DNA of 64,000 bases from Anaeramoeba flamelloides (GCA_027625915.1 JANTQA010000010.1:310001-374000); one strand, 5' to 3'. Counted from the stretch's first letter, positions 46,060-58,899 are shown. Numbers and translations are program-made. The notes: a model not told the origin generated them from the sequence alone.

Positions 46060-46960
46060 TTAAAAATACATGAAAAATAAATCAAATATTGTATCCTTGA
46101 AGATCAAAAAATTTGAACATTTATTTTATTCAGAAATATTTATTCATTTTCTTGAAATTTAAAAGACTTGTCAATATACTTTTTCAAATATCAAAAGTAT
46201 AAAAAAGGAACTTTTTGTATTAAAATATGGTATTTGATAATATCTATTTTTTAGTTTTATTATTAGAAATATGCATTTGAATTGGGTTTTATTTGTTGCA
46301 AAATCTTAAAAAATTGAGAAATAAATGTATAACCTATTTGATAAATTTCATCATTGGGTTGTTCCTGACTTATTGAAAAAATTAAGATTGGATGATTAAT
46401 TATTAATTATAAATAATCAAATTAAAAAGTATTACTTGAGATAATAAGTTGAAATTTCTAGGTTTTAAAAAAAGTATTTCGTTAAAATTTTTAATTCAAT
46501 TGTTTGGTACTTATTCTCAGATATTTTCATCCGATACCTAGAAAAAATAGATTTGGTCTGTTCTTTGAATCAAAAAATTATATTTTTTACAAGTTTCAAA
46601 TAATTATTGTATTTTTTTGACATTAAGTAGATTTTTTAAACTTAGTTATTTTAGAACTTAGTAGTTTCATTTTTAAAGTGTATTTTTGTACACTTACTTT
46701 ACAGACAATAAGATTTCAGTCTTCTTTCAAAGAAAATATTTTTTTTAAATAATTCAGAAATATCTTGGATTTTGAACTATTCAAAAATGAGAAAAATGGA
46801 TAGACTTTTAAAAACAATAATTCATTTCTGAAAATAGTATTAAAAGTAATTTTGTCTTGTATTCATCAGTTTTTTACTTTATTTTTCAATTTCAAGATAA
46901 GATAAATTTTCTTAAAATTTTTTAGGAAATTGACTTGAAGATTTTTTTTAGTTTACTAGT
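46060..46960. repeat. Diverged ~900-bp duplication, copy 2
   Basis: Partner of 19,470-20,370, upstream of the capping-enzyme gene. Same order of short conserved blocks, no ORF. Confidence 0.5.
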
Positions 46961-47282
46961 CCATAAAACTTTTCAAATTTTTTCATAGATTAGAGATCGA
47001 AAATAGTCCCAGATGTGATTTTTGTTTATTAAAATTCAGATTATCGTTTTATCATTGTGAAATTATTTCTTCTGTTTAAGAATCAATTTTTTAAGATAAT
47101 AACTCAAATAACTTATTAGAATGATGATTAATGAAATTACACTTGTTCAAAATAACATTCAACCTATCAAAAAACCAAGAATAAAAATTATAATTTTCAG
47201 AATTCTACCAAACCTCTATAAATCTCTATTATTTTTCAAAAATAGTTGATCTACTTTATGGTATCAAACAATTACTCGAATA

Positions 47283-47445
47283 TTCTCTAGACACCCAACT
47301 TTAATGAACTTTAGGTAGGTTTATATACTTTTTTCTTAAAAAAATTGGTTATTTATCAATAAGGATTTGATTGAAAATAAATGAAATTACACAACAATCT
47401 TCCTAGTAATCACAATTAAAAATCTTGTCAGGGATTATTTTCAAA
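47283..47445. repeat. Dispersed ~160-bp repeat, copy 2 (inverted)
   Basis: Reverse complement of 36,345-36,515: ACTTTAATGAACTTTAGGTA at the left and AATCTTGTCAGGGATTATTT at the right. Confidence 0.55.
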
Positions 47446-47906
47446 TCAGGTATTTTTTATCCTACTTTAATATTTTTAAATCGGAACATGAATGTTATTG
47501 TTACAAAAAAAAAAAAAACTTATTAAAACTCAAGAACCTTAATATAAACACTACTTTTTTAAAAATTTTTTTCCTAATTTGTATTAAATGAATAAATCAT
47601 TTTTAAAAACCAAAAAACCAAAAAACCAAAAAATAAATTTAAAATATTTTATAAATGTAAAAAATTTATTCAAAATAAGGTCCTATTAAAAAATAGAAAG
47701 CAAAAAAAAAAATATAATAATAATAAAAATTGGCTTGAAAATAGTTTAAAAGATGAAATACAAGATTATGATTAACAAATTTTCAAGCTATTTATATTTA
47801 CAATTTTCAAATGACGTTATATCCAATAATAAACATTATATTAAATAAAATATTGAATACGAATATTTAAAAAGAAAATTGTTAATTCTAGATTTAATAT
47901 AGAGAC

Positions 47907-50117
47907 TTAATGAAAGGCAACCTCATTTTCTTTGTAAGAATATTTAGGAATTGAATATGATTTTTTTAAATCCTTTGATCTTTGATTGAAAGATCGAATT
48001 AAGTGATTTAAATTTTTATATTCTTCCATTCTTTCGATCCAGTAATAGTCATCATCCCATTGTTGGTCTAATTCCTTGACAGATTTGCCTTCTTGTTCGA
48101 CCCATGTGAAGTATTTCAAATGGTGACAGCGCTTTTTCTCATAATAGGAGAGCTCTTGCATGTATTGGATATTTTGCTTCATAAGGGAGCCATAGTAATG
48201 AGAAATAGCATTTTCTTGTGTATAGCCGCCAAGCTTTTGATTAAATGACTTAAGCCTTGATTGGTATAAGGCTGCAGAGTCTGTAGCGACTGTGAAAATG
48301 AAATCGTCTTTTTTCATTTCATAATATTTGGCAAATTTGATTGCGCCAAGCAAATTCCCAATGGAGCTGATTCCGAAGACGGACAGTCTGTCGACAAGAC
48401 TCTTCTCAACACCTTTTTTGAGTAAAAATTCTTGCCCTGGCTTTTCATTGAACAGCCTTAACAAATCAACACAATCTTGATCGTCAATGCCAACAAGTAA
48501 ATCCATGTCTTTTAAGTTTAAGATCCAAGGCACATATGTGTCTCCAATTCCTTCAATTCTATGTTTACCGTACCCGTTCTCTAAGAGTGTGGGGCATTGG
48601 ATGGCTTCGCCACATGCTGTTTTCATATTTGGGAATTTCTGGTGAAGATACATCGAGGATCCCAGGGTGCCGCCCGATCCTTGATTTAAAAACAGCCCCT
48701 TGAAGTTCGACCTGGGGGTTGCCAATTGGTTATACAGCTCTTCCATCGTTCTTCCAGTCACAGCATAGTGCCACATGGGGTTTGCAAATTCTGTAAATTG
48801 GTTGAGAACAACCAAGGAATCGCCCATCTCCTTCTCCAATTGATGCATCTTTGTGAAAATCTCCTTGATGTTGGATTCTGTGCTTTTGGTTCTGTAAATT
48901 TCAGATCCAATCGACTCCAACCAATCAAATCTCTCTTGAGACATTCCTTCAGGCATAACTGCCAAGGATTGACATCCAAGTAATTCTGAGTTAAACGCCC
49001 CTCCTCTACAATAATTCCCAGTTGAAGGCCACAATGCCTTTTGGGTCGTAGGATCAAATCCTCCTCTCACTAATTTTTCAACAATTGGTCCAAATGATGC
49101 CCCAACCTATTTTTTTTTTTTATTTTGAAGAAGTTAAATTAATTAACAATAATATTCAAAAAAAATTTAATTTAATGCTTAGAAGATATTAACTTTTTGT
49201 CTCTATAAAAAAAATGTGAAAATTATAGAGTGTAATTTTGAAAAAAATCAAAAAAATTAAAAAAAAGGTGAAAAAAAAAAGTGTCATGATGAAGAGATTC
49301 GAAAAACAAACCTTATGAGATCCAGTTGGTAAATATTTTCCTAATAAAACAATAATTCTTGCATCTACACCTGATAGCTCTTTTGGGATTTCAATATAAT
49401 TTGCACCTCCAAAGCCACCACCAAATTCTTTTTGTTCATTTTTCCAAGTGACACGGAAAAGATTCCTTGGGTTGATGTCCCACAATCCAATATTTGACAA
49501 ATCGTTTTGAATTTCATTGGGGATCAATTGGGGGTTGAACATTTCGTCATAGGTTGGGATAACAATGTTTCTCTCAGAACATCTCTGAATTGTTCTTTGA
49601 AGCACCTGCTCGGATATCTATAATAGTTCAAAATAATTTTTTAGATCAAAGATTTATCAATAATTATTTAAGAATTAGTCAAAAGATGATATTTATACGG
49701 TTTGAGAAATGAAAGAAAATCTTTAAAGATGTTCAAAATATGAGTTGGTTTTGATCCTTAAAACAATTGCAAGAAATTTTGAAAAATAACCAAACACTTT
49801 GGGTTATTTCTCAAAAATTTTTTTTATATTTTATTTTCAATTTTATAATTGCCTTAAAAGGTTTTTATTTTGAGAATTCAACAACAATATTTGACTACAT
49901 TGTGTTAAATGAAAAAAGGGTTTCAGTTCCTTCGTTTCATGATTCCTTAATAAAAAAAAAATAACATTTAAAAGCAAAAGAAAAAAAAAGGCAAAGCTTT
50001 GAGATCATCAAAGAAAGATAATTAAAGAAAAAAAGGAAAATTCAGTCAACATACAATATTAGTGCTAAACCCACGAAGGTAATTTTTGGTTGTTTTTTTT
50101 GCTAAAAAGGAAAGCAT
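47907..50117 (-). CDS. PLP-dependent fold-type II enzyme (cysteine synthase/tryptophan synthase beta superfamily) with N-terminal presequence
   Basis: Three exons: 50117-50055, 49617-49312 and 49106-47907, 522 residues plus TAA. Introns are 437 nt (GTATGT..TATAG) and 205 nt (GTTTGT..ATAG), both phase 0. The PLP-binding Lys (residue 123, LLGKYLPTGSHK) is the last codon before intron 2; VGASFGPIVEKLVRGG continues the conserved block. The phosphate-binding glycine loop is NQGSGGTLGSSMY. Later blocks include GYGKHRIEGIGD, FGISSIGNLLGAIKFAKYY and LKYFTWVEQEGKS. From memory, the whole matches a bacterial family annotated only as PLP-dependent protein beta subunit, whose substrate is not firmly known to me. 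Exon 1 encodes MLSFLAKKTTKNYLRGFSTN, rich in basic and hydroxylated residues without acids, like a mitochondrial or hydrogenosomal presequence. Acquisition by lateral transfer is an inference. Confidence 0.9.
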
Positions 50118-52246
50118 AAAAGCAAAAGAAGAAAATTAGTAAAAAACAAAATTGTTTTTGGTTGGTTAAAAAAATATGATTGTATTTGGATTTTTATTCT
50201 TGAAGAATTAATCTCTTTTGACTCACCAATTTGTAATAATCAAATGAATAAATGTGAGGTGGTCTCTATTTTAGTGGTTATTAATCAATCTTGTTTTTCA
50301 AACTTTAAAGAATTGTTTTATTTGTCTATTCGAATCAGTAAAATTTGAACTCCTTTTCTCTTGTATTTTGATAATGTTCATAATATTTTATTTAGTTCAT
50401 ATGAGACTGAACTGAACATCAGTCTCAACTCAATTTTAATTCACTAAAATTTCTTTTATGAATTTTTTTGTTTCAATCTTTTAACAGACGTCAACCATAT
50501 TTCACAAATTTTGTCAAGTAAAATTCTTATTCATAAATAACTTTCCCACATAATAAAAGAGAAATTGGTTTTCATTGGGTTGTGTTCTTGTTTTCTACCA
50601 TCTTCTAAGTTTTCCATTTAAATATATATTGTCAATTCGTAAATATTTCGAGAAAGAGTCGGATAAAAAAATACCAGATCTTCATAAAATCAATAGGAAA
50701 TGATGTATTTAGAAATCTTATTCGCTTTGATTTGTAAACTTTCAGAATGAAAATTTAGATTTTTTTTTATTCTCATAGAGAGTTTTTACAGATCAGAGTT
50801 TGCATTAGTTCTTTTTAAAAAATGTATGATTTTTTCAAATTAGACCTCCTTTATTATTCTATTGTAGAGAACTATTTGTGAGCATTCAACACAATTTTTA
50901 TTCCAAGAAAGATTCGAGATTGCTAAATGTGAATTTTTTCCCAAAAAAAAAATATTCTTTTGGGATAAATCATTTAAAAAAGGTGTATCTGTAAGTGTGT
51001 CAGCTATTTAATTTTTAAAGCAAAATTAAATTTTCAAACTAACTTTAGGATTTTTTTTTTTGGCTCTATTTCATTTAGATAAGTATCTTTTCATAGTTTT
51101 TACCTTTTTATTGGTTTTACTTTTCTTGAAGAAAAATCGGAAAATTAATTTAAAAGAAATGGAGAAGGTTTTAAATCAGTTATCAAGATTTTTGAAAGCC
51201 AAACAGATCAAAATCTAACTATTTTTTTCAATTTTTTTGATCTTTGAATAATTTATAAGAACTCTTAATCGTTTTTCAAATTGAAAAGAATTGTCTTCTA
51301 CCCAAAAAAAAAAATATGAGTCATTTTCTCACTTGTACAATTTGAATTGATTTTGAATAATTGAGATTATTTCTTTACTTTTTTTTAATCGGAAAAAACA
51401 AATTTTTAAAAAACGTTTTCGAGACGTTTTACGATGTCAGAATTTATATCATTGGAATTGAAATAGTTTTTGCAGATCTAAACTTGAAAACACAGAACAA
51501 AAACAACTTTGGTGAAGGTTTAATTATTAAAATCATGAATTGGGAAGAGGAATGTTTGATAGTGAAAATATTTCAAAATTGATTTCAATAATATTTAATC
51601 TTTTCTCTAACCCTAAAAGGAAAGGTTCTTTGGTTTAATTTAAAGATGTTTAACAATAATTTGATACTCTATTATGATTCTATTAAAAGATCTTTTCGAT
51701 AATTTATTTAAAATTTACAAAGAGTCAAAGTCATATTTACTTTGGATTTTAGAACAATAATTGTGTTTTGTTATTTTTTCATGTAATTTTATTTGACTAA
51801 TTAATTGTGTGTGAAAGATTTGTTATTTTCTATTTAATTCTAATCTGTAAGAACAATCTTGAAAATTGAGACTTTTCACAAAAAACCCTTTTTCATTTTT
51901 GTGATTGAGTATTTGATTCCAATACACAAACAAGTCTCACAGGAGTAGCCACCAAAAAGCCAAAATTTTAACTTGATAATTTTTTTCGAGAAGATAAGAA
52001 AAACAGAATTTTGTATTTTGGATGTTTATAATTGCTTTTTAGAATTTAAAGTACTTGTTGAAAAGCAATTTATTAATCTTAATTTTGAAAGTAAAATTAA
52101 ATGCCACAATTGGATGGTAAATTGATTTATTAAATCTAATTTAGGGAATGTTAAATAGTTTAACTTTTATTCTTATCTCAATATTCTATTGTCGCATTTT
52201 ATTTGAAAGTTTGGAAAAATATCAAATAAATTGTTTATAAAAAACA

Positions 52247-52770
52247 AATAAACCCCCTTTCAAAATCATTGACCCATTAAAAATCAAATTTTAAAGAAAA
52301 ATATTTTTATAAATTGAAGTTAACTATTATAATATAAAAATTTCGATTTTAATATTCAGTTCTATACTCAAGAGATATTTGTTTTTCATCGAAAAATAAA
52401 AGAAAATGAAATAAAAAAAAACAGTTAAAAAAAATTGGGACAGTTAATTGAAAGAAGCATTACAGAAAAAATAGAAAATTTTCAAAAATTCATAAAACTC
52501 ATTTATAGATTCTCCCTCGATTTGAATAATTAAATCTAATCTCTTTTTCATATTTGAAACCAATTTTTTCATTAATTCATCTGTTACTTCTTTCCAAATT
52601 TTCATTTTCATTTTCATTTTCCAGTTTAACAAAAAACATTGTCGAAAAAATAAAAAAGAGAAAAAATGATTTATTTGCAAACCGATCATTGTGAGGGGAA
52701 AAACTTCCAAACGATACAAAAGTAATTCAAAATTCAAATCTAAAATGGGCCATTTATTATGAAATTTAGT
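52247..52770 (-). mobile_element. Decayed Tc1-like transposon fragment (C-terminal transposase region), copy 2
   Basis: Paired with 7,927-8,450. The minus strand reads IWKEVTDELMKKLVSNMKKR followed by LDLIIQIEGESI, matching the end of Tc1/mariner transposases, where W...(I/V)..e...kL..SM..R...vI...G is conserved. The upstream catalytic part is not readable. Confidence 0.5.
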
Positions 52771-52883
52771 TTAATTTAAAAACAAAAAAATAAACAAAAC
52801 CACAATTAAATAAATAATCCAGTTTTCAGATCCAATTGTAAATTAAAAAAAAAAGCCAAAGTGTTAACTTCTGGTGAAAAACT

Positions 52884-53078
52884 AAGCCAATTCCACTTTT
52901 AAGACACAAATTTCAACCAAATTTAAAGTACAAAAAAAATAAATCAAATTAAGGCACCTTTTTTAGAATTTTTTACAAATTATTTTACTCGAATCTGAAT
53001 TTTGTGCCTTAATTTGAGATCTTTTTTTTGTGCCTTAAATTTGGTTGAACTTTTATGTCTTAAAAGTGGAACTTAATT
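52884..53078. mobile_element. Tc1/mariner-type MITE, CAGTC family, copy 2
   Basis: Same palindrome as 7433-7627: TTCCACTTTTAAGACACAAA at the left and its complement (TGTCTTAAAAGTGGAA) at the right. The termini are slightly eroded and the boundary is approximate. The inner blocks with the TTAAGGCAC / GTGCCTTAA motif match. Confidence 0.75.
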
Positions 53079-54652
53079 TATGAGTGAAATTGAACTTATT
53101 CAAAATTTTAAAAGCAACAATATTTGCTTGAGCAAAAAAAAGATACATATCCAATAACAATCTTAAGAACAATCATTTTCTATTGAGTGTTTTTGTCAAT
53201 TATTTTAACTTAAAACTACTATTTTGAAAAAAAGATTCTTCCAAGCAACTATTTTAACTAAAGAAAATTAAAAATACTATCATGTTCCAATTAAAAAATG
53301 AAAATTTTTCTCTCAACATTCCAAAATATTTTTCGAATAGTTTATAAGTTGAAGAAAACCCAAAGATCTTTACAAAATCTTTTAGAAAGGATATTTTTAT
53401 ACAATAAATAAAATTTACTTTTATAACTTAAAGATAAAATTTATACTCCGTTAATTTGATTATATCAGTATCAAATAATATTCCATTTTGGAAATTGGAA
53501 TAAAAATTTTCATTTTGAATTGGAAAATAACAGTGTGTAATACGAGTTACGTTTCGATTATCCTGAGTATTTATTGTTATTAAATCCAATATATTATAAA
53601 GTTGGAATTCAAGGTTTTTTCCAAAAATATAAAGTATTGATGATGTAAATGTTCAATCATCCCAGCAACCATGTAAAAAAAAAAAAACACAAGAAAAATA
53701 TCATAGGATCTGATCACTGGTTTAATGTGTTTCTCTTAGTTTATTTTGCAAAATTGATTGGTTCTTTGAAGAAAAGCTATTGGGCTAAATTATTGTTTTT
53801 CTAATTCTAAAATATGTTACAATTCCTTGAAAATTAACAAATTAAAAAATTCGATTTAATTTTTAACACTGGTATGAAGACCAATATCATAATTTGCAAC
53901 TTTCATCTTATCTAATAGAATCTTAGAATTAGAAATAATTACACATTTTACTAAAATGGTTTATAATTGAAATAAAAATGCTAAATTAATCTTTTACATT
54001 GAAATGAATAATTTTTATGAATTCAAAGTATTTTTTAAAAGGGATAAAATGAAGAAATTCAAAGATTGGAAACTAATAGAAAAAAAGATATTTTTTGATT
54101 TTATTATTCTGATATATGTTTTTAAATTGATTAGTTGAAGTTAAGTTAATATTTTCAAAATATTTTTTTAATAAATCCAGTTCGTTTAATACTCATAAAA
54201 TGTGAATATATTTATATTTATTAAAATTCAAAAGAATTATCTTGGAATATTAATCTTAGCGATTTCCAAGTAAACTATTTTTCAAAAATTTTGACTCACT
54301 TTATAATGTTAATGGGGGTTCTTTTGATGGTTTATTCCATATTCTTATTAAAAAATATTTTTAAATTTTTGGATTAGAATCATTTTTTCTAATTTAGCAA
54401 AATTTATTTTTTCTAATTTTGCAAATTTTAATTTTCTTTTGTTTTTCTTTTGTTTTTCTTTTTCTTTTTCTTTTTCTTTTTTTTTGAAAAAGATCATGTG
54501 AAAAAAAAAAGAGATATTCGAAAAGACAAATAATCACTAAGAAAATTGAGACTATGTAATGTCTTTGAAAATGGATTTAATTATTCATAAAAAATATTGT
54601 TGTTCAACTTTTTTTCAGTGAAATTTCAGTAAATAAAAAATCCCTAATGCTC

Positions 54653-54852
54653 ATTTGAAAAATTATGACTCACATTTTTTTAGTTCTTGGTTTTATTTTT
54701 TTTTTAATTTTTAATATATCAGGCTTTTATAGATTTAGAATGACTTAAAAGTGAATTACAAATCATATTTAGTTATTAATTGTTCTTGAATACTAAAGGA
54801 TATTTTGTTTTTTTTTCATTTTATTATTTCAGGTGAGTCACGATTTTTGAAA
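54653..54852. mobile_element. Short inverted-repeat element, GTGACTC family, copy 2
   Basis: ATTTGAAAAATTATGACTCA at the left and GTGAGTCACGATTTTTGAAA at the right, with the interior matching 20,434-20,630 in reverse orientation. A possible half copy with TTTGACTCAC lies at ~54,285. Confidence 0.55.
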
Positions 54853-55477
54853 AAGAGTTTATGTTGGTCAAATTTATTTTGAAATCTATTTATTAAACTC
54901 AATATTCAAAAAAGGTATTTGAATATCCAAAACTGTTATTTACTATTTCATTGGTTTATAACAATTATTCAATTTATTTCCAAATATGATACTAGTTAAA
55001 TAAATGATACTAAACGATTAAATATCAATTTTATTATTTTCGTGTACAATAATCATGTGGGCATTTTTTTTTTCTTTTTGTAGGGGAAAAAAGTTACCAT
55101 AAGAGGTTTAATCTTAAAAAAAATCTCAATAGAATGTAAAATTCTATAAGTGTTTTATATAAAAATATATAAAAAAAAATCTTTATTTATTTGTCATATT
55201 ATGAGGTTTTTTTATTAAAATAGGCCTTTCAAGTTTTCTCCAAAATAAGTGTTATTTTAATTATTTTTTTCGAATTTTTTAAGGAAGATATTTTGAAATC
55301 GATGTGATATTTATTGGCTCAACCAGTATTAATATTTAACTTGATTTGATATAATCAATTAACCATTGCCTGCACTAACAAGGTTGATATTTTAAGAAAT
55401 ACAAATAAACAATTTCCCACCTTTTGATATATACACTTTTAATATCTATATAAATATAAACTATATTCCAAAATTTT

Positions 55478-56010
55478 GGACATGGTTTAAACAGTTGATA
55501 GAATAACAATACTACACTTTAAATTCATTTTTGAAAGAATTTTGATTTTACAAACTATTTCATTTTTTGTTCTTTTTTGTTTGGTTTTCATTTCCTTTTT
55601 TCCAGTTACGTAATCTGTTACGTTAGAACTGGATTTTTTTCGATGGTTTGATAGAAGGTTAGTGTTGAGTTTGTTAAATTGAAAAATCACATACAAGTGA
55701 TAGATGGTATCTTATCATTTGATCGATCAACAATTGTTGGTGAAATTTCAACAAATTAACCAATACATTTTTTGTTCAGCTAGTTTCATTATTTTGGACA
55801 GACTAGTTTTTATTTTTGAGTTTTATATTTTTTTCTTTTATTTGAATTAAAATGATTACTTATTAAAATATTAATATTGGGTAACTTAAATGTGGTTTTA
55901 TATTACAGTTGGAAAAATACAATAAATTGTGTTTTTTTTTTTTTTTTTTTTGACTATTTTTGATTTTGGGTATTTCGAAATTTTTGGAATGAGGCTGAAA
56001 TATTAAAAAG
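55478..56010. repeat. Dispersed ~530-bp repeat, copy 1 (Tc1-like debris)
   Basis: Collinear with 61,107-61,622: shared blocks include TTTAAACAGTTGA, AGAATAACAATAC, TATCTTATCATTTGAT, GAAATTTCAACAAATT, TTTCATTATTTTGGACA and a T-run then CTATTTTTGATTTTG. The minus strand at the right end reads SLIPKISKYPKSKIVKK. Confidence 0.6.
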
Positions 56011-57473
56011 TTTCTTTTCATGAGTTATATTGATATATTTTTAACATGATAGTAAGATAAATCTAAATTTTGATCGAATTAATAACGATTATATATGTTT
56101 CAAAATATATACATCAGAAGGATTCTCTTTAATGAAATAAAAAAAAAACTCCAGTTTTAGGATAAAACTAGAAAAGTCCAAATTTCAAAAATAAATAATA
56201 GTCATTATTCCAACAACCACAACAATTTTTAAAACAATAAAATACTATTATAAAGTTTTTTACTTCACTCAGAAAATTTATCAAGATCAAACTACTTCCT
56301 AAAAAAAATTGGTCTGTTCAAAAAAAAAGAAAAAAATAACTACCAATTTTCATATACCCATATAATAATCTAATAAAATTGAGATCTACAAACCATTTAT
56401 ATCTTTTATTAGAGCATTGTTAAACAAAAAAACAAATAAATTATGTTGAAGAATCAAAAAATAATCAATTTACATGTTATTGAGACTTTTCGATTGTTAA
56501 TACCAACAGATATTTTCCAATTTATTAATGTAAAAAGAACCTAAATTTTAAAACCCCAACCCTATGTACTACATTTAGTACTTGAAAAGTCCTGAGTTAA
56601 TCTGTTATATTACATTTAGTTTTCAAAAAGGATTTTCATTATGAAGAAATTTGATAAAAAATACTACAATTTGAATTTACAATTAACAAAAACAAAAATT
56701 AAAATAATCGAATAGATCCTTGATTTAAAATTTTAAGAAAAAAAATAACTTTAAGGAATTTTTTAGCACAATTTCCATTTTGAAACACTTCAAACTTGTA
56801 AAAGTGGCCTTGAAGATATTTAGAACAGATTGAGACATTTTTAAATGTTTTATGATTAGAAAGAGAAATTATTAAAATGGTAAAAACCTAAAATTTTACA
56901 TAGGATCTTTCAAAGATAATAAACATGAAAATTGTTGGAATTATGAAAATCTTTCATTTGTTTGGAAAAGAAATTTTCAGTTGATAAATTTAAATGAGAT
57001 AACGTACTCTTTCAAGAGAGTTTTTCTCAAAACTTCCCTGTTTTTACCTGGATCACTCTCAAAATAGATATGGTTATTTTTTAACAGCCAAGTATTTTGT
57101 CTCATTTTTCAAAAATAAAGACTAACCACAAATCTAATAACTATGATTTAAAATTTACTTCTAAAATCTTGTTGACCCAGACTCTTTCGAACTTTACAAG
57201 ATAAAAACTTTTCATTTTTTTTTTATTTAAAAAATTTTTATTTCTTTTATTTTTATTTTAGTTTTTTTTTTTTTTTTTTTTTTGTTTTTGGAAAGCTTGA
57301 GAAACAAAAAAAACAATTCACAACTTTTTACACTACAAAAAATTTTTTTTAACGCGTTGCTTTGTTTCTTTTTTTTGTTTTTTTTCTCTTTTGTTTTTTA
57401 TTTTTTTATTTTCTTTTTGTGTTTTTTTTTTTATTTTTTTATTTTTTCTGAGAACAACAAGATTATTCTGGGG

Positions 57474-57744
57474 ATGATGAACCATTATCTGCATAATTCA
57501 AGGTATCCGATTTTAAATTTAAATAACCGTTCTAAAAAGTATTCAATTTTATTGTTCTACCTATTCTTAATTTTTTTAAGTATAATTGGGTCCAGTCAGA
57601 ATTGATTGCTTTTTAAAGATGGGAAATTTTTTTTTCATCTTATATGCGTTCGGTTATTTATTTTTTTGATTGTGAATACATTTGACAATTGATGACTTGA
57701 TTATGAGATCTGACCCATCTAATTTAACAAAAATCGAATCGTTT

Positions 57745-57777
<33 letters not shown>

Positions 57778-58091
57778 TTTGGTTCTTTATTTTTAGAATA
57801 CAAAAACAACTTTGAATAAAAAGATCTTTTTGAAAAGTAGTTATTTTATAAAAGAAGTGAAAACTTAGGAAGTAACAACTCGAAATTATTTTTGAGGAAT
57901 AAAAATTTTTCATCCAAACAATTTGTCTCTCTTTCGTTCCAACAATTCCTTGGTTAACTCTGTTTTTTCAATTATTTTATTATTATGAGGGATAGTGTTT
58001 GGGTGCAATAATAGGAATAGGTGGCTGTATTTTTGGCATTATTCTTCAAATAACCTTTGAAATATATCTAAGGCTCAAGTTGATGCCGTGA
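57474..58091 (+). CDS. Possible small membrane protein in two exon-like patches
   Basis: Two patches, not confidently joined. 57474-57605 starts with ATGATG and reads MMNHYLHNSRYPILN, then a basic NNRSKKYS and a hydrophobic segment ILLFYLFLIFLSIIG before a TGA, like a signal anchor. 57996-58091, after an AG acceptor-like GGATAG, reads CLGAIIGIGGCIFGIILQITF, a Gly-rich transmembrane-like helix, then EIYLRLKLMP and a stop. I could not find a donor that joins them convincingly, and AT-rich DNA yields hydrophobic reading frames by chance. Treat as a hint only. Confidence 0.17.
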
Positions 58092-58411
58092 ATTTTCTTC
58101 GCATCTTGTGAGCAACTTACTCTTAAGATAACGTGAAAGTGTACTTCTTTTTAGTTGAAAAAAGTAAAAAAGAAATATTGGTAAAGATTCAAAGAATTTC
58201 AACTTGAAACTTTTACACATTGGTTATTGGAAATATTTTAGAATTGTAATGACAAACTGATAATTGGTGATATTCTTTTAATTGTGAAGTAGACACTCAC
58301 TAATTTTTTGCTTTTTTCCTTTTTCCTTCACTCTGTTATTTAAGGCTAATAAAAAATCAAAGGAGAGCTAAAAAGTTTATTTTCTTTTTCTGTAAAAAGG
58401 TATTTCCAAAC

Positions 58412-58890
58412 AAGTACTGTCGTCAAAATAAGCACTCAAAAAAATTTGATTGGTGTTTTCATAATAAAAAGCGTGTTTTATTGTTATAGAAGACCTATAA
58501 ATTAACCAATCAAAGAAACCAATAATAAACCCTAAATAAATATGGTTGAGGTTTCTTAAAGATCTATTATTCAAATTGAAATTCTAAAAACAAAAGATCA
58601 AATTACAAAATTTATCTTAAAAAATAGAGAAAATTTTAAGAAAATTTTTATCATAAAAAAAACAAAAAAACTTGAGAATATATGAAAAATTTTCAATCAA
58701 TTGCATTTCTAATTTAAATTTTACTGAAAACATCCAGATGTCTACTTTCAAAATTGATTTGAACTTAGGTATAATATTTGGTAGTAAATTGGATGTTACA
58801 TTGAAACAATAAGAAAAAAAAAGCCTGGGATAATATTTTGAAACACCATTATAAGCTTGGTGTACACATTATTTTGATCACTGTAGGGAA
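58412..58890. mobile_element. Short Tc1-type inverted-repeat element
   Basis: Starts TACTGTCGTCAAAATAAGCA and ends CATTATTTTGATCACTGTAG. The terminal 20 bp of the second, reverse-complemented (CTACAGTGATCAAAATAATG), resemble the first. About 480 bp, internally homologous to 9,050-9,475. The 65-codon minus frame within it has no recognisable product. Confidence 0.5.
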
Positions 58891-58899
58891 TTTTTTTGA

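Larger units (their letters stand above)
50118..57470. other. Intergenic AT-rich DNA with transposon debris
   Basis: Between the PLP gene and the 57.5-kb patch, only the elements listed separately are supported. No RNA gene seen. Confidence 0.6.

Noticed and set aside
48726-48983. 85-codon plus ORF
   Set aside because: Antisense to the PLP enzyme.
57719-57913. Lys-rich minus ORF
   Set aside because: Generated by a poly-T run.
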